Of a stretch of DNA of 23,343 bases, positions 16,302 to 23,343 are shown one piece after another; position 1 is the stretch's first letter, and every line of letters begins with the position of its first letter. This DNA comes from Saprospiraceae bacterium (GTDB lineage Bacteria > Bacteroidota > Bacteroidia > Chitinophagales > Saprospiraceae), in contig SLDF01000010.1 in the NCBI GenBank assembly GCA_007125435.1, positions 1 through 23,343 of the forward strand. The letters run 5' to 3'. The notes beneath the pieces were generated by a model. It ran no database searches. It saw only the letters and a list, made by a program, of their open reading frames with translations, and was not told where the DNA came from. Both the position numbers and the translations under genes were made by a program.

Positions 16302-17144
16302 TTACTTTTTGGAAGTCAGAGGGTGCCTTAGCCCTTTGTGCTCTATCAGCACGGCTTTGACAGCACCTACAGACACAGGTGACTCCACCAATACAGGCAC
16401 CTTGTTCTTATCTTTCGTGACATACACATCCATAACTGTCCCTTCAGAAAATTGTGTACCGGCTAATACCTCCGGCGAAAAGTGCATAAGGTCATACTTA
16501 CCTGATCCTTTTACTTTTTTGGACAGTTCGTCGCCCTTGTAGGTGACAGACAGGTCATAAGTCCTGGAGCCCATAAAAATACTTATCGGAAAGGCGTCAC
16601 CCTCACTGATACCGCTGATGTCTGCATTGCGTAAAAAATAAATCATGGACAACATATCGTGCATGCACCCACCGAGGTCGTATTCATTGTAAGATAAATC
16701 TTTTTTCGACTTTCCTTTCCAGCTCTTCGCCTTACCCTTGGTCTGATCAAACAGAATCTTATTGTACTGGGTATAATTACCTTCCTTCACATCTCTTATG
16801 AACTCAACCGGAAGCAAATCAGACTTCCTCATTCGCGTACTGTAGTAATCATCCACTTTAAAAAACCACTCATATGATTTATACGTCTTACCGATCACCT
16901 CAATTAAAATATCGTCCTCATTTTCTCTAGCCGTAAAGCTGACTTCACCTGCAGACAGCCACACAAAATTCCAGTTGTAATATATCTTATACACGACTCG
17001 CTCACCGTGTTTAAATGCCTGATTCGTCGTACTGCACAGTTCCACCCCAGGATCGTGATTCACCTCGGTTGTTAGGCCTTCTGTATGTCTGCTCAGCGGC
17101 CACATTAGTAAACCAAGTATCAACAATAGATTTGAAAACTGCAT
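16302..17144 (-). CDS. DUF3108 exported protein
   Basis: This 280-residue protein has a signal peptide (hydrophobic residues about 5-16) and a mature domain of the DUF3108 type. Hallmarks are GERVVYKIYYNWNFVWLSAGEV near residues 47-68, YSTRMRKSDLLPVEFIRDV in the middle, and a repeated-strand organisation typical of periplasmic beta proteins. The family is thought to sit in the periplasm or at the outer membrane and has been linked loosely to envelope or polysaccharide functions; no catalytic activity is established that I know of. It is the first gene of a pair with DUF4230 (7-bp gap). The palindromic element copy B lies about 45 bp before its start, so the pair's promoter must be between the element and the gene or read through it. 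Confidence 0.85.
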   Translation of the reverse strand: MQFSNLLLILGLLMWPLSRHTEGLTTEVNHDPGVELCSTTNQAFKHGERVVYKIYYNWNFVWLSAGEVSFTARENEDDILIEVIGKTYKSYEWFFKVDDYYSTRMRKSDLLPVEFIRDVKEGNYTQYNKILFDQTKGKAKSWKGKSKKDLSYNEYDLGGCMHDMLSMIYFLRNADISGISEGDAFPISIFMGSRTYDLSVTYKGDELSKKVKGSGKYDLMHFSPEVLAGTQFSEGTVMDVYVTKDKNKVPVLVESPVSVGAVKAVLIEHKGLRHPLTSKK

Positions 17145-17188
17145 AGACGTGATTTTTTGTTAGCTCTTTCTTTTTTCTATTTATTTTA

Positions 17189-17339
17189 TTTTGGGCATCC
17201 CCCCCCAGTGCTGATATAGATTTCCTATCTCATTGGCGGCTGGGGGGGCGTTACGTTACGGAGCTCGCTATTCGCTCGGCCTTCGCTCCATTTTCATTAC
17301 GCTCAGTCTCGCATCCCCTTCATCAGGGGATGCGACTCC
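17189..17339 (+). repeat. Palindromic intergenic element, copy B
   Basis: The element opens with TTTTGGGCAT (17189-17198), then CCCCCCCAG (17200-17208), a 31-nt loop, CTGGGGGGG (17240-17248), a 14-nt spacer and the block GCTCGCTATTCGCTCGG (17263-17279), which is 16/17 identical to copy A at 4520-4536. The tail holds GCATCCCC, a piece already present at the left end (17195-17202), inside a second hairpin at 17310-17334. It fills most of the 250-bp gap between the flippase-like gene and the DUF3108 gene. End points are estimated. Confidence 0.6.
17310..17334. repeat. Hairpin in the tail of element copy B
   Basis: CGCATCCCCT (17310-17319) pairs perfectly with AGGGGATGCG (17325-17334) around a 5-nt loop. 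It lies about 60 bp downstream of the flippase-like gene's stop codon and could act as a transcript end. No T-tract follows on the minus strand. Confidence 0.65.
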
Positions 17340-17394
17340 TCCACATCACTGATGCAAAAGATCCTCCATCAATTCATGCATCTGAAGTAAATTG

Positions 17395-18387
17395 CTATTT
17401 ATACACCGATTTGATGTCATACTTCATCAATGGTATCAAACCAATCAATGCAGGCATACCTAAGTTGACAAACCAAATCAAATAGCTGCCTAATAAAACG
17501 GCTATGTCATCAACACCATACTGACTAAACAACCAAATAGCTAACTCACCACGTAATACTAACGTAAACAAGGAGGGTAACGGTACAATACTTTGCAAAA
17601 AATAAATAAAGCCTATCACCATCAAGCCCAATGTCCAACTCACCTCAGCCCCGGCAAACAAAATCAATAATAAAAACTGGCTGCTGTAAACCATCAACCG
17701 CAAAAATGATATCAGACATACCTTTACTATAGCTATATTATCAAGAGACCTTATCGAAGTTATGGTTCGAAGCCATCTTAGTTTACGTTTCTTTGGAATA
17801 AGTGTCTTCACATAGCGCAGAAGTGGCCTGAAGGTCAATAATGTCACTATGATAAAGACCAAGACTAAAATACCGATCAATAAAAACTCCATTTGGCTGA
17901 AAGCAAACTGAGAACTCACGCCTTCTAACACATGGGAGCCAATGAAAAAAACACAAAACAATCCAAAAACTACAGTAGCCAGTAACTGCGACAAACTACC
18001 TATAACATTGAGACCGACACTAGCCAGTTGCACCTCGGGTTTAAAATAAACCATTCGACCTACAAAAGCACCAATTCGATTAGGTGTGACTATAGCCATA
18101 GCAGCACCTGAAAACACCTCTTCCAACAGCCTTGTAAAAGACCTTCCTCCTAAAATGCGATGCGTCAAAACCCACCACTTTAATACTTCAAGCAAGTAGT
18201 TAATTGAGAAAAGAAATACAGCTACTGCTGCATACCACCAACGCTCGGATAAAGCAGAAGTCAATACAGCTATATGCTCTCGTGAAAAAATAAATATGAT
18301 TTGGCGATATAAGACTATAGCTACCAGTACAAAGACAACAGCCTTTACCACCTTTATAATCCAGTCCCAGAAATTATGCTTAGCCAT
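17395..18387 (-). CDS. Flippase-like integral membrane protein (LPG-synthase TM family)
   Basis: This 330-residue inner-membrane protein has about eight hydrophobic segments and resembles the UPF0104/LPG-synthase transmembrane family. That family includes the membrane half of lysylphosphatidylglycerol synthases and stand-alone proteins sometimes annotated as flippases. The family-like stretch GAAMAIVTPNRIGAFVGRMVYF lies at about 93-114. The cytosolic lysyl-transferase domain found in MprF is missing, so lysyl-lipid synthesis is not expected from this protein alone. A lipid or lipid-linked sugar flippase role is plausible but not shown. It is transcribed away from ruvC, with 72 bp between start codons, and its stop is followed by palindromic element copy B. 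Confidence 0.8.
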   Translation of the reverse strand: MAKHNFWDWIIKVVKAVVFVLVAIVLYRQIIFIFSREHIAVLTSALSERWWYAAVAVFLFSINYLLEVLKWWVLTHRILGGRSFTRLLEEVFSGAAMAIVTPNRIGAFVGRMVYFKPEVQLASVGLNVIGSLSQLLATVVFGLFCVFFIGSHVLEGVSSQFAFSQMEFLLIGILVLVFIIVTLLTFRPLLRYVKTLIPKKRKLRWLRTITSIRSLDNIAIVKVCLISFLRLMVYSSQFLLLILFAGAEVSWTLGLMVIGFIYFLQSIVPLPSLFTLVLRGELAIWLFSQYGVDDIAVLLGSYLIWFVNLGMPALIGLIPLMKYDIKSVYK

Positions 18388-18459
18388 AAATTAGCTTCAT
18401 ACTTTTTCCTCTCTAAGATAGATGTATTTCAATAAATTAACCCTAAATTGCATCATATT

Positions 18460-19035
18460 ATGAAAATCTTTAATTCAAATAAATTTGGCAGGATTATAAT
18501 GGGTATTGACCCGGGCACAAATGTGCTGGGCTATGCCGTCATTGGTATCATTAAGGGAAGGCAATTTGAACTGATTGACTTAGGGGTTTTCAACATGAAA
18601 AAACAAGAGAGCCACCTAGAAAAGCTAAAGGTTATCGCAGAGGAAATGAGCCTAATCCTGGATCACTACAAACCTGACGAAATGGCCATAGAAGCACCCT
18701 TCTACGGTAAAAATATTCAAGCAATGTTAAAACTTGGTAGAGCTCAGGGCGTAGCCATGACCGTAGCTATCACCAAGGGAGTGCATATTACTGAATACTC
18801 ACCAAAAAAGATCAAACAATCTATCACGGGCAACGGGAACGCTTCTAAAGAGCAAGTCTCAGGTATACTAGGCCACCTCTGCCAGGCAGATATGTCATGT
18901 CATCCACTAGATGCTACAGACGCTTTGGCTACAGCCATTTGCCACTTCTATCAAAACAGTGCACTCAATGTGGGTAAAAAATACAACTCATGGGCTGCAT
19001 TTGTAAAGTCCAACCCTGAGAAAACAAATAGCTAA
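18460..19035 (+). CDS. ruvC: Crossover junction endodeoxyribonuclease RuvC
   Basis: This 191-residue protein is RuvC, the Holliday-junction resolvase that cuts recombination intermediates moved by RuvAB. The RNase H-like fold carries the four acidic positions: D17 in GIDPGT, E78 in AIEAPFYG, and D151 and D154 in HPLDATDALA. The DNA-contact region YSPKKIKQSITGNGNASKEQV follows the second strand set. A longer reading begins at TTG 18448 four codons upstream; the ATG at 18460 is preferred because it is a standard start and the extra residues add nothing. The length is slightly above the usual 165-185, due to an N-terminal extension and a tail. It is divergent from the flippase-like gene and convergent with the HIT gene (43-bp gap). 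No RuvA or RuvB gene is seen in the window. Confidence 0.95.
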   Translation: MKIFNSNKFGRIIMGIDPGTNVLGYAVIGIIKGRQFELIDLGVFNMKKQESHLEKLKVIAEEMSLILDHYKPDEMAIEAPFYGKNIQAMLKLGRAQGVAMTVAITKGVHITEYSPKKIKQSITGNGNASKEQVSGILGHLCQADMSCHPLDATDALATAICHFYQNSALNVGKKYNSWAAFVKSNPEKTNS

Positions 19036-19078
19036 TCCGATAACCTATGTGATAGCTTCATTTGAAGAAATGATTACA

Positions 19079-19474
19079 CTAAGAGATAGCTGACCGAATG
19101 GTGGTTGCCAATTGAATCATCTCATCATTGGACATTTTGACTGGTGCTTTGTCAAATCGAAGGTCCTGTACAGAATTAATTGGAATAAGATGTACGTGTG
19201 CATGTGGTACCTCCAGCCCCACAACAGCTATACCGACTCGCTCACAAGTGACTATTGATTCGATGGCTTTAGCTATCTTTTTCGCTACAGGTAGGTAGTC
19301 TGATAAAGTATCTTCATCAAGATCAAAAATATAATCTATTTCAACTTTGGGTATGAGCAAAGTATGACCCTTGGCCATCGGTCTGATATCTAAAAAAGCT
19401 AAATACTTATCATCTTCATAAATCTTATATGAAGGTATCTCACCATTGATGATCTTAGTAAAAATCGATGCCAT
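19079..19474 (-). CDS. HIT-family (histidine triad) nucleotide hydrolase
   Basis: This 131-residue protein is a Hint-type HIT protein. The catalytic triad region is HAHVHLIP at 91-98 (H91, H93, H95), and the N-terminal SIFTKIINGEIPSYKIYED is characteristic of the family. The usual Hint motif reads HxHxHx, which is intact. Such proteins hydrolyse adenosine 5'-phosphoramidates and related nucleotide conjugates in the cytoplasm. The start codon lies one base after the end of greA on the same strand, so the two form a tight operon, a pairing often seen in Bacteroidota. The physiological substrate is unknown. Confidence 0.93.
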   Translation of the reverse strand: MASIFTKIINGEIPSYKIYEDDKYLAFLDIRPMAKGHTLLIPKVEIDYIFDLDEDTLSDYLPVAKKIAKAIESIVTCERVGIAVVGLEVPHAHVHLIPINSVQDLRFDKAPVKMSNDEMIQLATTIRSAIS

Positions 19475-19475
19475 G

Positions 19476-19949
19476 CTATATAGATATATCTAATACCTCT
19501 AATTTAAGAATTCCTGCTGGCGTTTCAACTTCAGCTACTTCTCCCACCTTTTTGCCTAGAAGACCTTTGCCAATAGGTGAAGTTACAGATATTTTACCTG
19601 CTTTCAAGTCAGCCTCTGTGCCTGATACCAGCATATATTCCACCTCCTTATTAATCTTATGGTTTTTTAGCTTGACTTTTGAAAGCACTGTTACTTTAGA
19701 GGTATCAAGTGTACTTTCGTCTATTATTCGAGCACTAGAGAGCGCCTTCTCCAGCTCATTTATTTTCATTTCTAACATACCCTGAGCATCTTTGGCAGCA
19801 TCATATTCGGCATTTTCTGACAGGTCACCTTTATCTCTGGCTTCTGCTATAGCTCTTGCTACTTCTGCCCTTCCATTGCTTTTTAAATCTTCAACTTCAG
19901 CCTTTAGTTTTTCATAACCAGACTTTGTCAAATATGTAATCTCACTCAT
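19476..19949 (-). CDS. greA: Transcription elongation factor GreA
   Basis: This 157-residue protein is GreA, which enters the RNA polymerase secondary channel and stimulates cleavage of backtracked RNA. The N-terminal coiled coil (about 1-75) carries the tip motif GDLSENAEYDAAKD at 41-54, with the acidic pair D42 and E45 needed for cleavage. The C-terminal domain holds the SPIGKGLLGKKVGE stretch at 125-138. The length is typical. The gene is followed directly by the HIT gene. Upstream is a 173-bp gap to the PorV/PorQ-family gene, with a possible -7 element at 20106-20113 and a 16-bp palindrome at 20085-20100. Confidence 0.97.
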   Translation of the reverse strand: MSEITYLTKSGYEKLKAEVEDLKSNGRAEVARAIAEARDKGDLSENAEYDAAKDAQGMLEMKINELEKALSSARIIDESTLDTSKVTVLSKVKLKNHKINKEVEYMLVSGTEADLKAGKISVTSPIGKGLLGKKVGEVAEVETPAGILKLEVLDISI

Positions 19950-20084
19950 ACCTTTTATATTTCAATATTGTATACATAGAAATGCGAAACGTTTCCATCT
20001 ATCGACAGAAACGCTCCGTATTAAACACTAAATTTTATCAACCCTAATGTATACTCAAGCCATATCACTAAGCTCGAGTCATAT

Positions 20085-20100
20085 TTGGATATATATCCAA
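20085..20100. repeat. Perfect 16-bp palindrome upstream of greA
   Basis: TTGGATATATATCCAA is its own reverse complement. It lies about 135 bp before the greA start and just downstream, in greA's direction, of a possible -7 box, where an operator or the first transcribed bases would be. No factor is known for it. Confidence 0.7.
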
Positions 20101-20105
20101 TGGGG

Positions 20106-20113
20106 CAAAGATA
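20106..20113 (-). promoter_or_regulatory. Possible -7 element for greA-HIT
   Basis: Minus-strand TATCTTTG matches TAnnTTTG. No TTG is found at the expected distance upstream, and the leader to greA would be about 150 nt, so this is tentative. Confidence 0.25.
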
Positions 20114-20122
20114 ACAAAAAAA

Positions 20123-21175
20123 TCACAAAATAAATCTTATCGACAAGTTATGAGAGCCTGCAAAAGGGTTAGAGGCTCTGTATGCATAGTCAATTGCAAA
20201 CCTTGTGTCGCTGTATCTGCTTATCGGCACATCAAAGGTAAAACCACCGCTGAAGCCCGTGTAAATATTCAATGTAGTCACATCCTCAATAGTAGAACCA
20301 ACGTCATATCGATAGCCCGCTCTTAACATAAACAATTCGCTAAAAGCATATTCAACACCACCACCTATTTGATCTCTGGAGAATGAATTAGCTGTAAAGT
20401 TACCCATGGCAGTTATTCTATGCCTTTGACCATAATAGAAATCGTACGACGTACCGATGTGTAGCAATGAAGGCATTTCGAATGTCGCTGCTCTGGTATC
20501 ATATGTTAACTCATAGCTGATGAAATCATCCTGAGGGTTAGGTCTTCTTACTGATAGACCTTCACCACCAAAACGCATAGGAGTACCGATATTTCTCAAA
20601 GCTATACCAAGTTTGAAATTATCTTTAGGGCCAGTAGCGTATTGAACACCGGCATCAAGAGAAGCTCCAAAAGCCTGAAGATCCGCAGTTGACTCAGAGA
20701 CAGCACGAACAATCACCCCAACTGATACATTGTTCTCAAATAAGTGAGAATAACCAAGACCGAGATGAAAAAAGTTGGGCGAATAAGTAGCACCAGTTCC
20801 TTCAGGACTATTGGTAGTCGTCACTTCGATATCACCAAAATTTACTGCTGCTATACTAATTGAAAGCGCACCTCTCTCGCCCATTTTTTGAGCTAGACCT
20901 AAGGCACTCATTCCAATATCAGTACCACGTAAATACTGCATATGAGAAATGACAAACTCAGTTTGACCCTCAAATCTGACAATACCCGCAGGATTAATTC
21001 TTTCAGCTTCTATACCTTTCACCATAGAAGTTGTCATAGTATGCAACCCAGCTGATCTTGCCCATGGATTCATTAATAACTCATAAGCTCCTGCCTCTCC
21101 CTGTCTATCAGGATTCCCAGCAAAAACGAGTACAGGAAGCGCTAGAATGCAAATAATTGTAAAAAATCTATTCAT
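20123..21175 (-). CDS. PorV/PorQ-family outer-membrane beta-barrel protein
   Basis: This 350-residue protein begins with a signal peptide ending near VFAG (17-20). The N-terminal mature motif GEAGAYELLMNPWARSAGLHTM is the classic start of the PorV/PorQ (UPF0164-like) family, as is the ERINPAGI segment at 58-65. The remainder alternates aromatic and polar residues in beta strands, ending in LSIRFIL, so it should form an outer-membrane barrel. PorV shuttles type IX secretion substrates to the attachment complex in Porphyromonas; many paralogs of unclear role exist. The gene lies 83 bp downstream of a large protein with a type IX-type C-terminal domain, a very common pairing in this phylum that suggests a carrier-cargo relationship. 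Which paralog this is (PorV, PorQ or another) cannot be fixed without alignment. Confidence 0.85.
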   Translation of the reverse strand: MNRFFTIICILALPVLVFAGNPDRQGEAGAYELLMNPWARSAGLHTMTTSMVKGIEAERINPAGIVRFEGQTEFVISHMQYLRGTDIGMSALGLAQKMGERGALSISIAAVNFGDIEVTTTNSPEGTGATYSPNFFHLGLGYSHLFENNVSVGVIVRAVSESTADLQAFGASLDAGVQYATGPKDNFKLGIALRNIGTPMRFGGEGLSVRRPNPQDDFISYELTYDTRAATFEMPSLLHIGTSYDFYYGQRHRITAMGNFTANSFSRDQIGGGVEYAFSELFMLRAGYRYDVGSTIEDVTTLNIYTGFSGGFTFDVPISRYSDTRFAIDYAYRASNPFAGSHNLSIRFIL

Positions 21176-21209
21176 AAGTATATTTTCTTCTATTCATTAT
21201 AAAAGTTTA

Positions 21210-21246
21210 GCTTGTGCATCCCGAATTACTATCGAGATACACAAGC
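21210..21246 (-). terminator. Hairpin between the large secreted-protein gene and the PorV/PorQ-family gene
   Basis: GCTTGTGCATC (21210-21220) and GATACACAAGC (21236-21246) form an 11-bp stem with one G-T pair and a 15-nt loop. It lies 12 bp after the stop at 21259. On the minus strand a weak AAACTTTT tract follows. It could be a terminator or a processing site between the two genes. Confidence 0.4.
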
Positions 21247-21258
21247 CAAAAGTTTTTA

Positions 21259-23343
21259 TTATAGACCTGAAGGGTCAAATTGTCTGTTCACACCAAACCA
21301 TTTTAATACTCTTTCTCCCAATGGACCTGCATCTATGTGGATCAAATAAACACCACTAGCAACAGGGATTAACTTATCATTTCTCAAGTCCCATTCTAAA
21401 GCTGGTACAACTTGATTAGTTCTAGTTCCTGGGTTGGATCCTGTATTAACACCAGGTGATTCATCTCTTCTAAATTGTCTGATAAACTTACCATCTAGTG
21501 TATATATGGTTACAGTACATTTATCAGGGAGATTTGTGATTTTCACCGTGTTAGTAAACTGATTAATCTCGTAGGCAGAATATCCATAATAAGGGTTAGG
21601 AACCACATTCACCTGATCCAGGAAGTTCTCTATACCCGGCTCATCTAGATCATCCGGTGCCAGTCCTCTAAGGCTAACTCTATATTTAGGTAGACCAGCG
21701 TTCTCCCACTCTGTTTCTGACTGAGCGAATTGCTGACTTACTCTAAGCTTCAACCTTACTTCATTAGGAATTAGTCCATCCTGATAAGATAGTAGTTCTG
21801 TTCCTTCATTAAGAATAGGGAAACCTGCCCAAGTTAACTGCTCAAAGGCTCTAGCTTTAGTTAATGGGTTTCTACGTGGCGTTAAGAAATTAATTATCTG
21901 CTCACAACCGTCATACTTTTGTCTGGTAACATACACAAAATGTTGGCCACCATAGAAGAAAAATACAGGCTCAAGTACTGGGAATCCATCTTCACCAACA
22001 AGTCTTTCCTCATTGAGGAATAACTGAGAAGTAGGGTTCCAGATCATATCATCACCATTGGCCATCTCATTATCATATTCATCAAGGAACCTGTCATCGA
22101 ATACAGAGTTTTCTCCAAAGAATATATTTAACCGCTCACCTGTAGTCACATCTATAGCATATCCCGGGAACCAACCCATACCTTTCTCTGATATATAATT
22201 AGCATCGTTAGGGTTCTCTGAAGACCCTGTTAAGGGCGTTCCATCTTTCGAACCATCCGAGGTTGCATAATTACCATTCTTGTCAATAGATGGGTGGTCT
22301 CTATAGTCAAACATATTGGTATTGTCAGTAGGTGCAAAACCAGTTGCAGAATACGAATTATTGGCAGTTTGAACTACCACACAACGACTCCACTTATCCT
22401 TATCAGCAGTAAATACGATGTCAACGTTATTTATGCTAGATGGCTTGACCCTTGACCTTAGACCCGCAGCTGTATTATTGATCAACATCGGCGACACCAT
22501 AAAGTCTAACGGAGAATCGGCTGGCCTATAATCCATAATATATAGAGGCGCAAAGAAACCATTACCAATCCTGTGCAACCTTTGCGTTGGATCTAATCCG
22601 GCATCCGGTTGTCCTGGACCATTCTTTATATAATTCAATGGTTGCAGCTGATCAAATAAAATTGAATTATTAGACCTTGGTATTCCAGCAAACCACATTT
22701 CACCTTCCATATCTGCAAACTCAACTGCAGCACCTACAGTACCATTATCTGCCGGTCCGTTGACGTCATCTGCTCTTATACCAAGTGTATCAGGCATGTA
22801 CATGGATATAGAAACACCATAGTCCTGTAGAACCTGTTCATTCAGCCTTTCTAATGAAAAATCTGAGAAAACTTCATTACCTGTCTCTACATCTCTAAGT
22901 ACCCACCTTGTATTGCCATCAACACCTTCCTTATTATCAGGATTGAAGAAAGTGATTTCAAATTCGCCATTTGTCACTTCAATAGGATTAATAACCTTGA
23001 TATCAAGTGGTCCACCTCCAAGTTTATAATCAATCTCTCCGTCAAATTCACCAGAAAGTATGCGATCATACATGTGATCTTCCATATCAAGGAAGTTACC
23101 TGCATTACCTTGTCCATCTAGTCTCGTAATTGTCGGACCATCTCCATAATCTGCGTTTAGATACATAGAAGTAATAGGCCTTGGTATACCCACATAACTT
23201 CTCACATTTCTTCTACCTTCAAGATAAGGCTCTAGTTGCGCATTTAAATTAGTTGGATCACTTGGATCAAACTGCTCAAAGTTATTATGAGCATATGCAA
23301 CTGCCATGAAATAATACCGCTTGTGATTGATGAGGTTTCTATC
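21259..23343 (-). CDS. Large secreted protein with type IX-type C-terminal domain, 3' part
   Basis: About 694 C-terminal residues are visible. The frame stays open to the window edge beyond the ATG at 23307, and the residues there (NHKRYYFMAVAYAHNNF) are typical of an internal fibronectin-like strand, so that ATG is not the start. The protein is rich in Asp, Asn, Pro and Gly, as in extracellular Bacteroidota proteins. The last ~110 residues have the fold of the type A sorting domain: a VVPNPYYGYSAYE start, the ITNLPDKCTVTIYTLDGKFIR strand pair, and WDLRND with the PVASGVYLIHI turn. It ends in a VLKWFGVNRQFDPSGL-like tail instead of the usual short basic end. Export by the type IX system and cell-surface attachment are inferred, together with the adjacent PorV/PorQ-family protein. 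No catalytic domain is seen in the visible part. Confidence 0.85.
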   Translation of the reverse strand, partial: DRNLINHKRYYFMAVAYAHNNFEQFDPSDPTNLNAQLEPYLEGRRNVRSYVGIPRPITSMYLNADYGDGPTITRLDGQGNAGNFLDMEDHMYDRILSGEFDGEIDYKLGGGPLDIKVINPIEVTNGEFEITFFNPDNKEGVDGNTRWVLRDVETGNEVFSDFSLERLNEQVLQDYGVSISMYMPDTLGIRADDVNGPADNGTVGAAVEFADMEGEMWFAGIPRSNNSILFDQLQPLNYIKNGPGQPDAGLDPTQRLHRIGNGFFAPLYIMDYRPADSPLDFMVSPMLINNTAAGLRSRVKPSSINNVDIVFTADKDKWSRCVVVQTANNSYSATGFAPTDNTNMFDYRDHPSIDKNGNYATSDGSKDGTPLTGSSENPNDANYISEKGMGWFPGYAIDVTTGERLNIFFGENSVFDDRFLDEYDNEMANGDDMIWNPTSQLFLNEERLVGEDGFPVLEPVFFFYGGQHFVYVTRQKYDGCEQIINFLTPRRNPLTKARAFEQLTWAGFPILNEGTELLSYQDGLIPNEVRLKLRVSQQFAQSETEWENAGLPKYRVSLRGLAPDDLDEPGIENFLDQVNVVPNPYYGYSAYEINQFTNTVKITNLPDKCTVTIYTLDGKFIRQFRRDESPGVNTGSNPGTRTNQVVPALEWDLRNDKLIPVASGVYLIHIDAGPLGERVLKWFGVNRQFDPSGL

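Noticed and set aside
17195..17334. CRISPR-like or group II intron-like structure
   Set aside because: There are no regularly spaced direct repeats and no intron-encoded protein; the pattern is better explained as a palindromic dispersed repeat.

Overview
The window reads as a chromosomal segment of a member of the Bacteroidota, probably a marine or sediment Cytophagales- or Saprospiria-like organism. The reasons are a PorV/PorQ-family outer-membrane protein beside a large protein with a type IX secretion C-terminal domain, DUF4230, DUF3108 and DUF5690 proteins, paired POT transporters, modest G+C and few Shine-Dalgarno sequences. The species cannot be named from the sequence.

Region 1 (1-9164) looks like an organophosphorus and aminophosphonate locus. 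On the plus strand come the 3' end of an alkaline phosphatase/sulfatase-superfamily enzyme with a PA14 tail, a Tat-type exported metallophosphoesterase, a lipoprotein metallophosphoesterase, and (overlapping it by 4 bp) a PhnX-like phosphonatase of the HAD superfamily. Facing them on the minus strand are an FAD-dependent amine oxidoreductase of the phosphonate-associated (TIGR03364-like) clade and, overlapping it by 4 bp, a DUF5690 MFS transporter. Divergent from the oxidoreductase is a class-III PLP enzyme that closely resembles PbfA, the (R)-1-hydroxy-2-aminoethylphosphonate ammonia-lyase. The proposed flow is: exported phosphoesterases release phosphonates from esters, DUF5690 imports them, PbfA and the oxidoreductase each produce phosphonoacetaldehyde, and the PhnX-like enzyme cleaves the C-P bond to give acetaldehyde and phosphate. 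No PhnW transaminase and no PhnCDE ABC transporter is visible.

Region 2 (9199-12078) is AT-rich and accessory in character. It holds two tandem 120-residue secreted proteins with the same four-cysteine spacing, followed by a 504-residue secreted protein of unknown function, all on the minus strand, with a gene-free 615-bp stretch and a (TA)8 tract upstream.

Region 3 (12079-18387, minus strand) has two tandem POT-family proton-coupled peptide transporters, a DUF4230 membrane-anchored protein, a DUF3108 exported protein and a flippase-like membrane protein of the LPG-synthase TM family. Region 4 (18460-23343) has ruvC, then on the minus strand a HIT protein, greA, the PorV/PorQ-family protein and the 3' part of the large secreted protein, which runs off the window.

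Two intergenic copies (4439-4555 and 17189-17339) of a palindromic element share ends and architecture but have different stem sequences. This is the most unusual non-coding signal in the window.
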